Source: Pyrocephalus nanus
Lineage: Eukaryota > Chordata > Aves > Passeriformes > Tyrannidae
DNA length: 64,000 bases
Direction of reading: 5' to 3'
Assembly (NCBI GenBank): GCA_038380795.1
Contig: CM076259.1
Location: 27,324,977-27,388,976, forward strand
Shown here: one piece after another, positions 51,401 to 62,400 of the stretch
How positions within the stretch are numbered: the first letter of the stretch is position 1
Layout of the letters: each line of letters opens with the position of its first letter
Notes under the pieces: model-generated
What the model saw: the letters and a program-made list of their open reading frames with translations, nothing else
Told to the model about the DNA's origin: nothing
Databases searched by the model: none
Made by a program: the position numbers and the translations under genes

Positions 51401-54400
51401 TCGTGTAGAAGCTCTACAAGGAATCCCTGTATCTTTTAAGAGGCAATCTCACCCTACTTCAGACAAACCAAACAACAATCTAAGATTAATCACAACACTA
51501 TTATCTGACTTTACTTACAGGTACATTGTGGTTTGTGTGTCACCAATAGGTGGCTTGTTTGCCAAAATTACACTTTCATAATTTAAAAGGTGAATTTGCT
51601 TTCAAGTATAACCACAGCACTAAATTTGTTAGTCTTGCAATGCGTTGTTTGGAGATAAATATATTCAGAATGTTTAGTCAGAGGTTATTTCTTTTATGGC
51701 TCTAGATTTGACATATCACTTACTTTTAAACTCAACTTTATATAAAATAAAGCATTCTCACAGAACACGAGTCCTCCTGCTGAGCCTGACAAGCAGTCTG
51801 AACTACCAAATAAAAATGGAAAAAGAGGAAATAATTACTCTGGATGATAAGGAAAGCTGTCAGCAGCTGGTGACTAGCTAAATCTTAAGCCTTATGTCAC
51901 ACTCTGCAAACTCAGTCTATTACTCTCCATACACATCCAGGAATAGTCGTATTTCTTTCAGTTCCCATGCTTTTAGCTTCTGCCTCCTCATGACACAAAG
52001 CATTAATTATGTTTCAAGAAAGTACTCACATTATCCCAATTCAAAATTTCTTCTATGTCACTGAACTCCATTTACTCCTGTCTTACATGAATGGACCAAC
52101 AGAAGTCACCCCGTGATGTCCAGTCTACCATCACTTTCTAACAATTTTTCATACCCTGCTACTACCACCATCCTTTATAAACCAATTCTGGGGAAAGGAA
52201 ATTTACTGTCCCCCGTCTTAGACTGCCTCTATTTTTTATCCTCAAAATGAATTATTAAGCCTGCATGATGTTTAATGCAGCTCAAGATATTCATGAGGTG
52301 GCATAATATAATTTCCAGTCCTACCATTCTACAGACTTTATATTTAGCAGAGATTTCCACTGAATGTTTAGTTTAAGCTTACCTTTGGTTCTGTTTTTCC
52401 AGAATCACTCTACCTTCTCCAATGTAACTTAAAAGTACTGATATTTCTACAGGCTTTGCATTCTATTGTTGGCATTTTGTATCTTAAAAACTCTGCATTC
52501 ATTCCTGGAAATAACATTGGGCAATTTAATCCACTTACTTGCTTGACAGACTTTAAAAACTGTAACATACTATATTTTTTTTCCTCCAGAGTGGAAAAAA
52601 GCTGCCTTGGGATCATAATGCTGGTCTGCAATTTACATCAGCATTTTTTTCATTGCTATTATTATATTATTTAAACAAGTACTTTCATTATGCTTTAGGC
52701 CCTTGGTATGAAGCTGAATAATTTTCTTATCAGTTCAGCTTCCACTCATGTCCTCTGAAAAATGGGTGACCTGGTCTTTCTAACTTACTGTTTGTTCATT
52801 ACATCATTCCAGAACCTCCTGTTCAGATATTTCAGCCACTCAGAGTATTTCATCAAGTGAGTAATTGTTTTAATATCTTTTATTTTTCTTGACTTGCTCA
52901 TGGCCTACTAGGCTCACCCACTATTCCATCTGGCCTTCAGAAGTATTTAAGCAAAACAATAAATTAGCTATTTGCTGCTGTTCTTCTATTTCTCTTATGC
53001 TTCAAATCCCTAACTCTCAATCACATCATTATTTTTTTAATCTGCCATATGCTTTTTTGCATAAACCTTATTTCAGTTTTTTTAGGAGGGCACTTTTTTA
53101 CAGCCAGTAATGTCTTCCACTAAGTTAAATTTTCTAACCAAGCAAGTTGTTTATTGTTGCCCTAACAAGTAAACTTTTATCTTTAAGAACACAAAAGCAA
53201 AGTGAAGACCCCCATTTGTCCCCTGGAGAACTTGTAAAACACTTTAGAAGAAAAATTCCCCAACCTTATGGAGGGACAAACAGAAAGATATCAAAGCAAG
53301 CCTGTCAGATACAGGACAGTAAAACAAAACGTACCATTCTGTTCACTTTAGCTTATTCACACAGAAGGGGAAGAAACAAAAAAAAAAGAAAGAAAAGATC
53401 ACTGTATTGAAACACTGAAGCTGAAATAAAACTATCAGATAACCCGCTTAAATAAACATTTACACTTAGAAGTCTCTATAAAGAACCTTTCAGAAACTGC
53501 TACAACCGCCTGTAGTACTCCTAGTTCTCACGGTGACTTTGGTAAGTGCTGCTGACGTGGGCTGTTGCTGCCTTCCCCTTTCTAAACTGGGACTTCTCCA
53601 GGAACCAGCACTCGGCTGAATATACACTGGACCACACTGGCAAGCCAGCTCTGAAGTCATCGACACAGAGAACGTAACTTCGGAAAAAATCAAGGTATGG
53701 CACTCTGACAGCAAAAGTCAAACACCCTGGTGCAGTGTTAGAATTAGAGATGCGATGTAACAAAGACTCTGTTTAGAAGTTGGGGGCCAGTGGTGGACGC
53801 CAAGCCCCCCAAATAGCCACATTTCTCAGAAGGGGAAGCACTTCTCAGGAGTGAAGCATCATTGCATATGTTTAAAAGACTGTGACAAGGGAACCCACGC
53901 TGAGAAAAACCTCTGCCTCGCATGTCATCTTAAGTTACCATGCCTCGAGCTACGACTCATTTCCCCTGTGCCTGTGGCTATGTCTAAAGCGTAATTAAAA
54001 GGTGCAACTAAAGCTCAAGCAGAAATTTTAAACCCTGTTTTGAACGAGCCAGTTCACATGTCAGTGCAGGTGGTAATGCTGAAGGGAGAACACAGTGAAG
54101 TTACAATAAAAAACAAGGACAAATACAAAGATTAGCTTGATTCAATATATTAATTTACACTCTATTTACAATCTACTAATTAACTATTCTATTCTAGCTA
54201 CTAATTGCTAGAGGTTTATACAAAGTAGCTTTAAAATAACTAGTTGCTAGGGATAAAGTTAAAATCCCATTTTCTGAGAGCTCATAGACATATCCCAACT
54301 TTATTGAGTCTTTCATTAGCATCAACCAGTCAGAGCAGAAAATATGCCAGCAAACAAAAAAATCCAGAAGAACAGCAGCTTGAATAAAGGATAAAGGGAC

Positions 54401-54840
54401 CATTAAACACAACCATTCAGCACCATTTGGGAATTCTGCAGAAACAGCAGCCCAGTATTTTCACAGCTCATGACGTATCTTTTCAGCCCGGAGTTTCAGT
54501 TTTCATGAAACGCCCTCAAGAGGCAAAGCTTAAAATCATCGGTCCATGTGCCGCGGTACGGGCAACACAGACTCGGGGACTATGAATGGGACGAGTTTCT
54601 GCCGGATACAAAGTCTCTAGAACAGGACAAGTGGAAACGGCCACCGAGCGCAAACCCTTCATCCTATGCAGGGAGTCAGGGAGATAACGCTGTGGGTGGG
54701 ACAATGTGAGGATACGAAGCGATGTTTGTAGGGAGAAGGCAGAGCTTTAGTAAAATCAACTAACATCACTGGTGGGGAGGATGGGGGAAGGGGAAGGGAA
54801 AGCTTGGAAGATCCGGGAGAAAGTTTCCCTCCTCCTCCAC

Positions 54841-55100
54841 AGAATCACAAAATCAATCAGGTTGGAAAAGACCTCTCAGATCATCCAGTTCAACCGATGA
54901 CCGAACACCACCATGTCAACCAGAACACGGCACTGAGCAGCACTTGCAGTCTTTCCTTAAACACCTCCATTCCACCACCTTCCTGGGCAGTCCATTCCAA
55001 TGCTTAACCACCCTTTCCGTGAAGAAATTCCCCCTAACGCCCAACTCAAACATCCCCTGGCGCAGCTTAAGGCTATGTCCTCTCGTCCAGCTGAGCCTCT
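54841..55100 (-). mobile_element. CR1 LINE 3' end next to the KPNA1 CpG island
   Basis: In plus sense: CAGAATCACAAAATCAATCA, GGTTGGAAAAGACCTCTCAG, ATCATCCAGTTCAACC, then TTCCTGGGCAGTCCATTCCA, CAATGCTTAACCACCC and GTGAAGAAATTCCCCCTAAC, which is a well-preserved CR1 3' end in reverse. It runs in the KPNA1 direction and supplies most of the carboxyl half of a long spurious open frame here. Confidence 0.93.
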
Positions 55101-55575
55101 CCTCACACCCCGTCCCGCAGCAGTTCCCGACTCCCGCAGCCAATCCCGGCGACTTCCAAAGCCGGTGCGCGGCCACGCCATCGCGACAAGCCCAGGGAGC
55201 CCGTCCGGCAGCGCGGAGGTTCTCACGGGCAGGATGGTCCCGTCTCTCCTTGCGCCCCCCGCGCGGTCCCATCCCGATCCCGGCCCACGCGCGCGCCGCT
55301 CCCGCCGAGCCGGCGGCGGCCCCGCCCCGCCCCGCGCGCGGCCCCCGCGTGCCTGTTGCGCGCGCGCGTGCCGGGGGCGGGGGGGGCTCCCTCGGCGCGC
55401 GGCACCCGCGGCATGGACACCCCCCCCCACGCCCCGCCGAGCCCGGCCCGGGCCGCCCCCCAGCCCATCCACACCCGCTCCCTACGCCCCGCCGGCCCGG
55501 CCCCGCACGCCGCCCGCCCGCCGCCGCTCCCGCCCCGCCGGCCCCGCGGTGAGGAGCCCCCGCCGCCCTCCGCAC

Positions 55576-55720
55576 CTGCCGCGGCCACGCCGGCCCCGCG
55601 CTGTCTTCTCTCGGGCCCGAGGCGCGCGAGCGCCGCTCCCTCCCGCCGCCCTCCTTCCCTCCCTGCCTGCCCGGCGCTGGCTGGCCGCCGTACTGCGCAC
55701 GCGCGCGGCGCGCCGCGGGG
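55576..55720 (-). other. KPNA1: Predicted non-coding exon 1 of KPNA1 (3' boundary at 55576)
   Basis: The coding start lies just inside exon 2, so an upstream 5' UTR exon is required. In the CpG island the minus strand has a good donor, CGGCAG|GTGCGG, with the exon ending at 55576. The stretch upstream is GC-rich and leads to an NRF1 site. The 5' limit (transcription start) is a guess. Confidence 0.35.
55694..55705. promoter_or_regulatory. Perfect NRF1 site
   Basis: TGCGCACGCGCG matches the NRF1 consensus YGCGCAYGCGCR at every position. It lies about 120 bp upstream (minus-strand sense) of the predicted exon 1 donor, a typical position for NRF1 in TATA-less housekeeping promoters. Confidence 0.7.
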
Positions 55721-55803
55721 CCCTCTGGGAGGGGGAGCCCTTCCGGCGAGCCCGGCCGGCCGGCGGCGCCCTCATCAGGGACGGCGCGGCCCCGGGGGGG
55801 AAC

Positions 55804-55823
55804 ACTACAACTCCCAGCATGCA
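55804..55823 (+). promoter_or_regulatory. ZNF143/THAP11 (SBS) motif, copy 1
   Basis: ACTACAACTCCCAGCATGCA closely matches the long ACTACAATTCCCAGMATGC element bound by ZNF143 (Staf) and THAP11, which marks CpG-island promoters, many of them bidirectional. It is in plus orientation, about 100 bp upstream of the NRF1 site in KPNA1 sense. Confidence 0.75.
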
Positions 55824-55868
55824 GTGCCCGCGCCCCGCGCTGGCCAGGGGCGCCGCTCTCTCCGCGGG

Positions 55869-55888
55869 CCATCCTGGGGGCTGTAGTT
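55869..55888 (-). promoter_or_regulatory. ZNF143/THAP11 (SBS) motif, copy 2, inverted
   Basis: On the minus strand this reads AACTACAGCCCCCAGGATGG, a second SBS-type element diverged at a few positions. It faces copy 1 with 45 bp between them. Confidence 0.6.
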
Positions 55889-56331
55889 CAGCGGCGGCGG
55901 CGCCGCCGCGCCCGGGAGGGTCTGGGGACGGGTAGGAGGAGCGCCTTCGCTCCTTCCCCGCCTGAGAGGCGGTGGTGGTGGCCGTCGGAAGGGTGGGTTG
56001 TGGGTCTGGACACCGAGGGGATGGCGGTGGGCGCAGTGGCGCAGCAGCTGCTAAAGGCAGGGAGGTGTTAGGCCGTAACCCGCCGCCCGCCAGCGCCGCC
56101 ACCAGGGAGCTTCGCACCGGGAGGCGGTGAAAGCGGCAGGGATGCCCCAGGGGCTTTTGCAGCTAGGGATAACGCAGCGGGCTGGTGTTTCCACTGTAGC
56201 TAATGCAGGTTCCATAGCCGTGGCCTCGGTGTCACCGCAGAGCGCGTCACTGCGGGCGCGGAGAGCAGCGGAGCCATTTCGCGGTGCCACGGACGGTCCC
56301 GCGGCAGCGACACACGGGGGCAGTGACAGGG

Positions 56332-56400
56332 ACAGACACAGCGGCCGTGGCAGCCACAGACACAGCGGCCGTGGCAGCCACAGACACAGCCGCGGTCGGT
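56332..56400. repeat. 24-bp GC-rich minisatellite, about 2.5 copies
   Basis: The unit ACAGACACAGCGGCCGTGGC+AGCC occurs at 56332-56355 and 56356-56379 without change, followed by a partial, diverged copy from 56380. It lies at the edge of the CpG island. Confidence 0.85.
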
Positions 56401-56429
56401 GACCGCACAGACGGCACGGAAAGCCACGA

Positions 56430-59400
56430 TAAGCTGCCAGTCAGCCACGGAATGCGATGCGATGGCCACAAAACATTGGACTGCGTGGCACAAGCCGGCC
56501 CGCACACCCACGGAGGAGAACAGGATGGCAGGAGCGGGAGCCCAAGCAGCGCCCTGCCGGGCCCGTCTCAGGAACCATCAGCTCACCAAAGGCCCATCTC
56601 GAGGGTGGGCAGGTGGGAACTCCAGTTAAGGACTCAGAGGAAGGGACATCTTGTCTACTTCCCTCCCAGGGAGAGCCTCAGCCCCAGCGCACCTTTAGGA
56701 TTGGCGGTGTCACTGTCTTCAGGGGTGTGGAACACACGATGGGGTACAGGGGAAGAGCATTTGGGCATTGCACAGAACACATTAGAGGCTGTTCAGGGCA
56801 GAGACAGGAGGGATTTAGATGATCTGTAGAGAAATAAGCGTGGGATATGGGAATAAGAAGGGCCAATGGTGTGTAGATGGTTTGGCCATGCCCTGTACCT
56901 GATCAGTGCAGCCTGTCCAGTCTTCTCATTAAACTCCTTTCATAATTTGCCCTAGATGAGGGACTTTATTTACAACATGGTAATGGTGTGAAGGGATCCA
57001 GGTGCCAGCAGCTTGGACTCACGCCCCTGGAGCAGCACCGGGCATGCAGATGACTGTGAATAGTCACAACTAGCCAGCAAGGGGGCCTGGGAGACAGGAA
57101 AAGGCTGTGGAGAAGAAGACAGCTCCCAGGGGGACCAGAGAAGACCCATCCAGCTGCCAAAAAGACTGAGAGGCTTGGGGGTCCCTCGGGGGCAAAAGCA
57201 CCACAGAGAGTTGACTGTTGGGAGACCAAGGGTACCAGAGAGGCTTAGATTGAGGGGCAGCTACTGAGATCGCTGACACTGTGTTTATGTGAGTGCTCTG
57301 TGTGGCTGGATGTGTAATCTGTGTCCATGTTTAAGAGGTGTTTATGTGGATTTGTGCATGTGCCTACTGGGAAGTAACAAGCTCAACCAGGCTATTGCAT
57401 GGGGGCACAGAGCTGCAGAGGCCTCACCTCTCTCGGGCTACCAGATATCACCCAATTTTCCCACATCAATAGATGTGTATATTTGTATACATCGTACATA
57501 TCCATATCATGTACATAGGTATATTTCATAGGGCTTCATGTAGAAGAACAGCATTTCTACACGTAGAATTGAGATAAGATAGGTTAAAGCAGACAGGCAA
57601 CAGCTTTCTCCCAAAGCATTTGCACCAAAAAATAAACAAGTTACACTTTTCTTTCAGAGATTTCATGTTTCTTGCATCCTACCTAAGCACTTCTGTACTG
57701 CAGCGGGAGGTCTGGTTACAGTATTGGTTGGCATTCCTTAGATATCTTGAATCAAATTAGCACACTTAACGGTGGCAACAGAGATCTTCAAGATCTCCTG
57801 GTTTTAATAAAAGTCTGCTTTCAGGTGCAGCTGAGCTAATGCAATAGTGTGCTGCAGGTACAAGCAGGAATTCCTGATTCCTGTCTCTTCGCTCTTCTGC
57901 TCTCTTCTCTCTACCAAGTACACATTTTCAGGCACAGTGAACTATATTCATCCTGCGTGTCTTGTGATACCCTGCCCTCAAAGGCCACCACACATGGTGC
58001 CTTTTTGATTAAAGTCATAACCTGCAGGGAAGGATTTGCAAAACTTGTGGGCTTGTGTGGCTGCAAGGCAGCTACCAAACAGAGTGAGGCAGGTCCAGGC
58101 TGTCTGGGTCTGTGTGATCACCAAGCAATGCATGGAAGAGCGAAAAGCACCAGTTCAGACTGTCTGAAGACACAGAGATCTAAAACAAGGCTGACATCAT
58201 GTGCCGGTAAAATTAAGACAGAAGGTAGCTTCATTTCTGGCAACAACTTCTGAAGCCCTGAGTATTTCAGTAATCTGGGTTAATTCAAATGGAGGGCGTT
58301 TACTCCTAAACCAGTAATACAGAACTTTGAGAAGAATTTTACTTCATACAAAAGCTAGCCACACCCCCAGCATGTTTTTAAACACAGCCTCTAAAGATGA
58401 CAACAACATTGAAGGCTAATGAGGGACCCTGAACTGGGGGGATGAGGGTAGGAGTGGAGAGGGTAAACAGATCAGCGATCATGTTGTGATTGGGTGAAAT
58501 TCAGGTTTAGGCATAGTACCACGGGCTCTTGTTTTCCACAGTGCAGTGAGATGCCAGAAAATGGTATCACGATAATACAGCCCTTTCTAAAAAAGGCCAC
58601 GGAGCCAGACTGCTAACCATATTTAGCACTACTAAATTGCGATTGGCACCAGCAAGCCTTGGTTGTCACCCACTGACATTTTGTTCAGCCCTAAAAATGA
58701 AAGCAGTTGCCTGCACTGTTTCAAACTATGAGAGTCACTGGGGAATCAGAGATACGGAAAGAGAAAGATAAGGCAAAGTAACAAGTTCATCGGGACTTAG
58801 GATCTCAGAACTGCCACAGCCTAAAGGGGTTGTTCTGTGTTTCTGAGGTGGTGAAAGGTGGCTACATATGGCATCAGGGTCACAAGAGGTGTCTGCAACC
58901 AGACGAGGTGAGCACCCACCAGGGAGAAGCAGTGCCTGCGCCATCTGCACTCCTGAACCCCACGGACAGTCAATACCTGTGTTCTACTCACCATCAGTAT
59001 GAAATACCATGAAACTCACCACGAAATGCTTTCATGGGTCCATGCTGACAGGAAGGCATGACTGATCTCCTTTGCTCCTTTACTTCCCCAGCTTTGGCTG
59101 AGGAAGGGTGACACTGGGAGCTGTACCCTGAGGCTTGCCCTTGGTGGCTGGTGGAACCTTTTCACTGTGCACTGGAGGGATGAGCTAGGGAGTCTCCTGG
59201 GGGTCCCCAGGAGGTGGGCAGGCAGATCTGCCTGGCTGCTCAGCTCTGGACCATTCCTGCTCTCTCTTCTGTCCACCTTGTTTGGTGGACAGATGGGAAA
59301 CCCACCATTGCTGTCTGCACCACCTGCTGAATCTGGTGACAATGGGAGCTGGGGTGACAATTCCAAGAGCAAAAACCACAAGCTGGTGTGAGCACCAAGG

Positions 59401-62400
59401 GGAATTAAGTTGTAAAGGGCAAACCACCATCAGAGAGCAGCAAGGAGCTGATACAGGGCTCTGGAAAGGGTTTTGATCTCCTCTCATACAGGGGGCACAG
59501 AGTATTATTGTTTCTGCCTCTCATCTTGTCTGGGAAATATCACTCCAGAAGTGACAGTGTTAACAAATACAGTGAAAGAGACTGCTCTGTAAGCTGAGCT
59601 ACATGGTCACATGCACAGGTTTTATTTTTAACATCCCCAAACTACTTGATGTTTCTGCCTGGGCTTGCTCCGTGTCCTTCTGTTCTCTTCTCTTTCTTTG
59701 CTTGCAGTCCTCCCTCACCCACCTCACTTCAGCCCAGCTGAGCACAACCAGGAGAGCAAGTGTTTGGTACATACACAGGGGCTCTATGATCAAGGTAAGG
59801 CTTTTTAAATAGAGTTGGAGTTTTTACTGGACAAACCTTATGCAGTGTAATGGTTACTCTATTGAGCTATGAAAATCAAGACATCTTCAAAACAGCCTTA
59901 GTAATTAAGATGAAGTAGAATAGCTATGAGATGTCTTAAATGACTCCCTAAAACAGAGGCAGCTGGTAAGTGTGAGCACTTCTGTGATATACTACTCTAA
60001 AAAAAACCCCTCCATAATATATTCAGTGAATTAGCTGTAGCTTGCAGTACCATATCCAGGGTTTTTAAGAACTAAGATGCTGATTGTTAGATGGGAGCTT
60101 CAGCAGCGGGTCAGATGATAACTCAAAAATTCAGTCTCTGTAATTTCAGGAAACGCTGAGAGAAATAAGACAAGGAGATACAGTAAGGGTTAGGGAAAAT
60201 ACAAGAGCAATCTTGTGGCAAAAATGCTCAGACTTAAAATCTAATGACATTTCTAGACTCAGACTGCAAACTTTATGTTGGCAATCCAGACTGAATGAAT
60301 GGTAAAGTAAGAATTACAAGAGTTACAGGTACTACTGTACCATTTAGTCTTGTGGCTGCTTAACAATTTTTATTCATGAATCTCTTCTCTTTTGTGTTTT
60401 TTTTTTTTTTTTATGACTTAGATCTTAACCAATAGCTCTGAAATTCTCTAAAGTGAGCGCCTGCCTTGGGCTGCCTTATGTTTTTCTTAAAGCCATTCAC
60501 TAGATTATATCAATAAGTTTTCAGAAAAGTATGTTAATGAGATTGTTACCAGAGTGTAAAATAGAATCTGAGCCAAAAGAGAAAAACCCATGGTTTGGAC
60601 CGTTCCTTTTTTTCCCCTCAAACTACAACTAGACTGGAACTTACTATTTTAAAGCACTTGCTGAACTCAAACCAAGACCAAACCGACTTCCCAGTTACTG
60701 ATGCAAAGTTTGCCTGACTATGTGTCTACCAAGGACAGCACAGGGCCCCCTCCCATGCCCAAGGAGCAGCAGAGCAACTCCTTGTCACACCCTCCTGTCC
60801 TGTCTGTCTCCCACATGACTCCCCAACATGCCCAGCACAAGATGCTGATTTTCTGGGCTAACCTGCACCATGCCACCAGCTCAGAGGATCACTTCAGCAC
60901 CTGAAATTTTGGGATGGGTTTGTCTTAGATGAGCTGTGGCTACATTGCACCAAGTAGGGAGGAGTAAGAAATATTGCTAATCCACATCTCATAGTAGGGA
61001 GTGCAGAGTGGGGTTTCCACCAGCAGTGCCCTGTGTCATCTATGCCTCAGTACTCCAAACTCTCCCCTGCTCTTCCTGTACCAGCGCTGGTGCATTTCAC
61101 AAAACAGAAATTGCACGAGCAAGTTTGGTGCCACCACCTCATTGCATGTGTACAAGACAGATTTTCCAGGTGAGGAGGAGGCCTGATGGTGCAACAGATT
61201 CCCTTGAGCTCCATGGTCCTGCATGTCAGGTTTAGGGAGCTGAAGAGAAGCTAATGTGTTCCTGTGAGAACCTGAGTAGCAGGTGTGCTCTGGAAGAAAA
61301 GCTAGGAATATGGACTGAAGCCTTTCCCCATCTGATGGAGTATACTGTGGACTTACTCCATCCCTGAAATTTTAAAGCTTTTTTTCTTTCAGTAAAAAGC
61401 AATTTCAACCTGTTCAGTAACTCTGAACTAATGGCTATAGCCATGAAACACCACAGCCTCACCCAGATGATCCCCCGCTAAAAAATAGAGGGAGTATCTC
61501 CATAATTGTCACAGCTTCATCCTTCCACCTTTGGGTTTATCTAGCAGGTCAGTTGTCTCCTGGAAAACCCTTTCCCTCCTCACGTCTTATACTGAGGATT
61601 TGAGGTTCACCAGGATTGCCCTGGAATCAAAGTGATTCCATGTGAACTCTTTCAAGGTCACCTCAAAACTCGGGCTTGCTCATGCTCGCTAGAAGGTTAT
61701 TAACATTATTGATCACGATTTTATCTATACCTTTTATTCTGTCTTTCCACCTACCCTGAGCTGTACCATATTCACTGCCTGACTCATTTAAATCTTGGCT
61801 GGCAACATGCATGTGCAAGATCAGTCCAAATGGCAACTGCAGAGCAGGTGTGCCAGAAGGACAGTGACCTGCTATGCCTAATGCCAAGGCGGTCATCCAG
61901 GCTGTCCCTGCTGTCGGTGTTGAGGGGTGGGGTTTGACTTACTTAGGGGTCACTGTGATTCCAGGTGGTGGCATGCTTGGATTTGCTTTTAATTTTGTAT
62001 CAAAGAACAGGATTTCAGGTACAAATGCAGTACCTTGTGAGTCCCTTCCAACTCAGAATATTCTGTGAAATCATAGTGTTTTCATCCTCAGCTCTACGAA
62101 ATAAAAGTATCTGTTCAGCAAAGAGACCCAAGTCTGATTTCTTGCCCAGGTTGTTAAGAAGTAGTGATTGAGGAAGAATGGTGCATGAAAGGAATATAAA
62201 ATTTTTAGTTTAAGGAGATTTAGATGGTGTCCTAGAAAATGTAATTCTGCGGCAGGCTCTGCCAGGGTTTTTGTGCAGGAGGCATGCAACTGCAAGTGAA
62301 ACATCAGAACCTGAACATCTCCATGACTGGAATGTATAGTTACTTAATTGTATAAAATATTATGTTTAGTGCTAGTTATTTTCATATTTCTATACTTTAA

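Larger units (their letters stand above)
43238..55575 (-). other. KPNA1: KPNA1 intron 1 (5' UTR intron, about 12.3 kb)
   Basis: Runs from the acceptor before exon 2 to the predicted exon 1 donor. AT-rich over most of its length. It contains small tandem duplications at 45435-45462 (TTTCACACCTTCAC type) and 48414-48464, weak (TA/TG)n near 47345-47405, and a CR1 3' fragment at 54841-55100 that abuts the CpG island. The upper boundary depends on the exon 1 prediction. Confidence 0.6.
55100..56420. promoter_or_regulatory. CpG island with the KPNA1 promoter
   Basis: A sharp rise in GC and CpG content relative to the AT-rich flanks, with many CGCG, CCCGCCCC and GGCGG tracts (GC boxes for Sp/KLF factors, for example near 55319-55333). 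It sits at the expected 5' end of minus-strand KPNA1. No TATA box is evident, which fits a housekeeping, dispersed-start promoter. The distal part (about 55.9-56.4 kb) extends well beyond the predicted KPNA1 first exon. Confidence 0.85.

Noticed and set aside
54916..55935. Open frames of 318, 311, 202, 176 and 171 codons on both strands
   Set aside because: They lie in the CpG island, where stop codons are rare by composition. The products are low-complexity Arg/Pro/Ala/Gly, overlap each other on both strands, and one is partly CR1 sequence.
56127..56829. Plus-strand frames of 91-181 codons with a Thr-Asp-Thr-Ala-Ala repeat
   Set aside because: The repeat is the 24-bp minisatellite at 56332-56400. 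There is no domain, no splice support and no conserved sequence beyond it.
57849..58253. 134-codon plus-strand frame
   Set aside because: Contains an ATG and is fairly long, but there is no recognisable family, signal peptide or flanking splice logic. Expected by chance in a window of this size.
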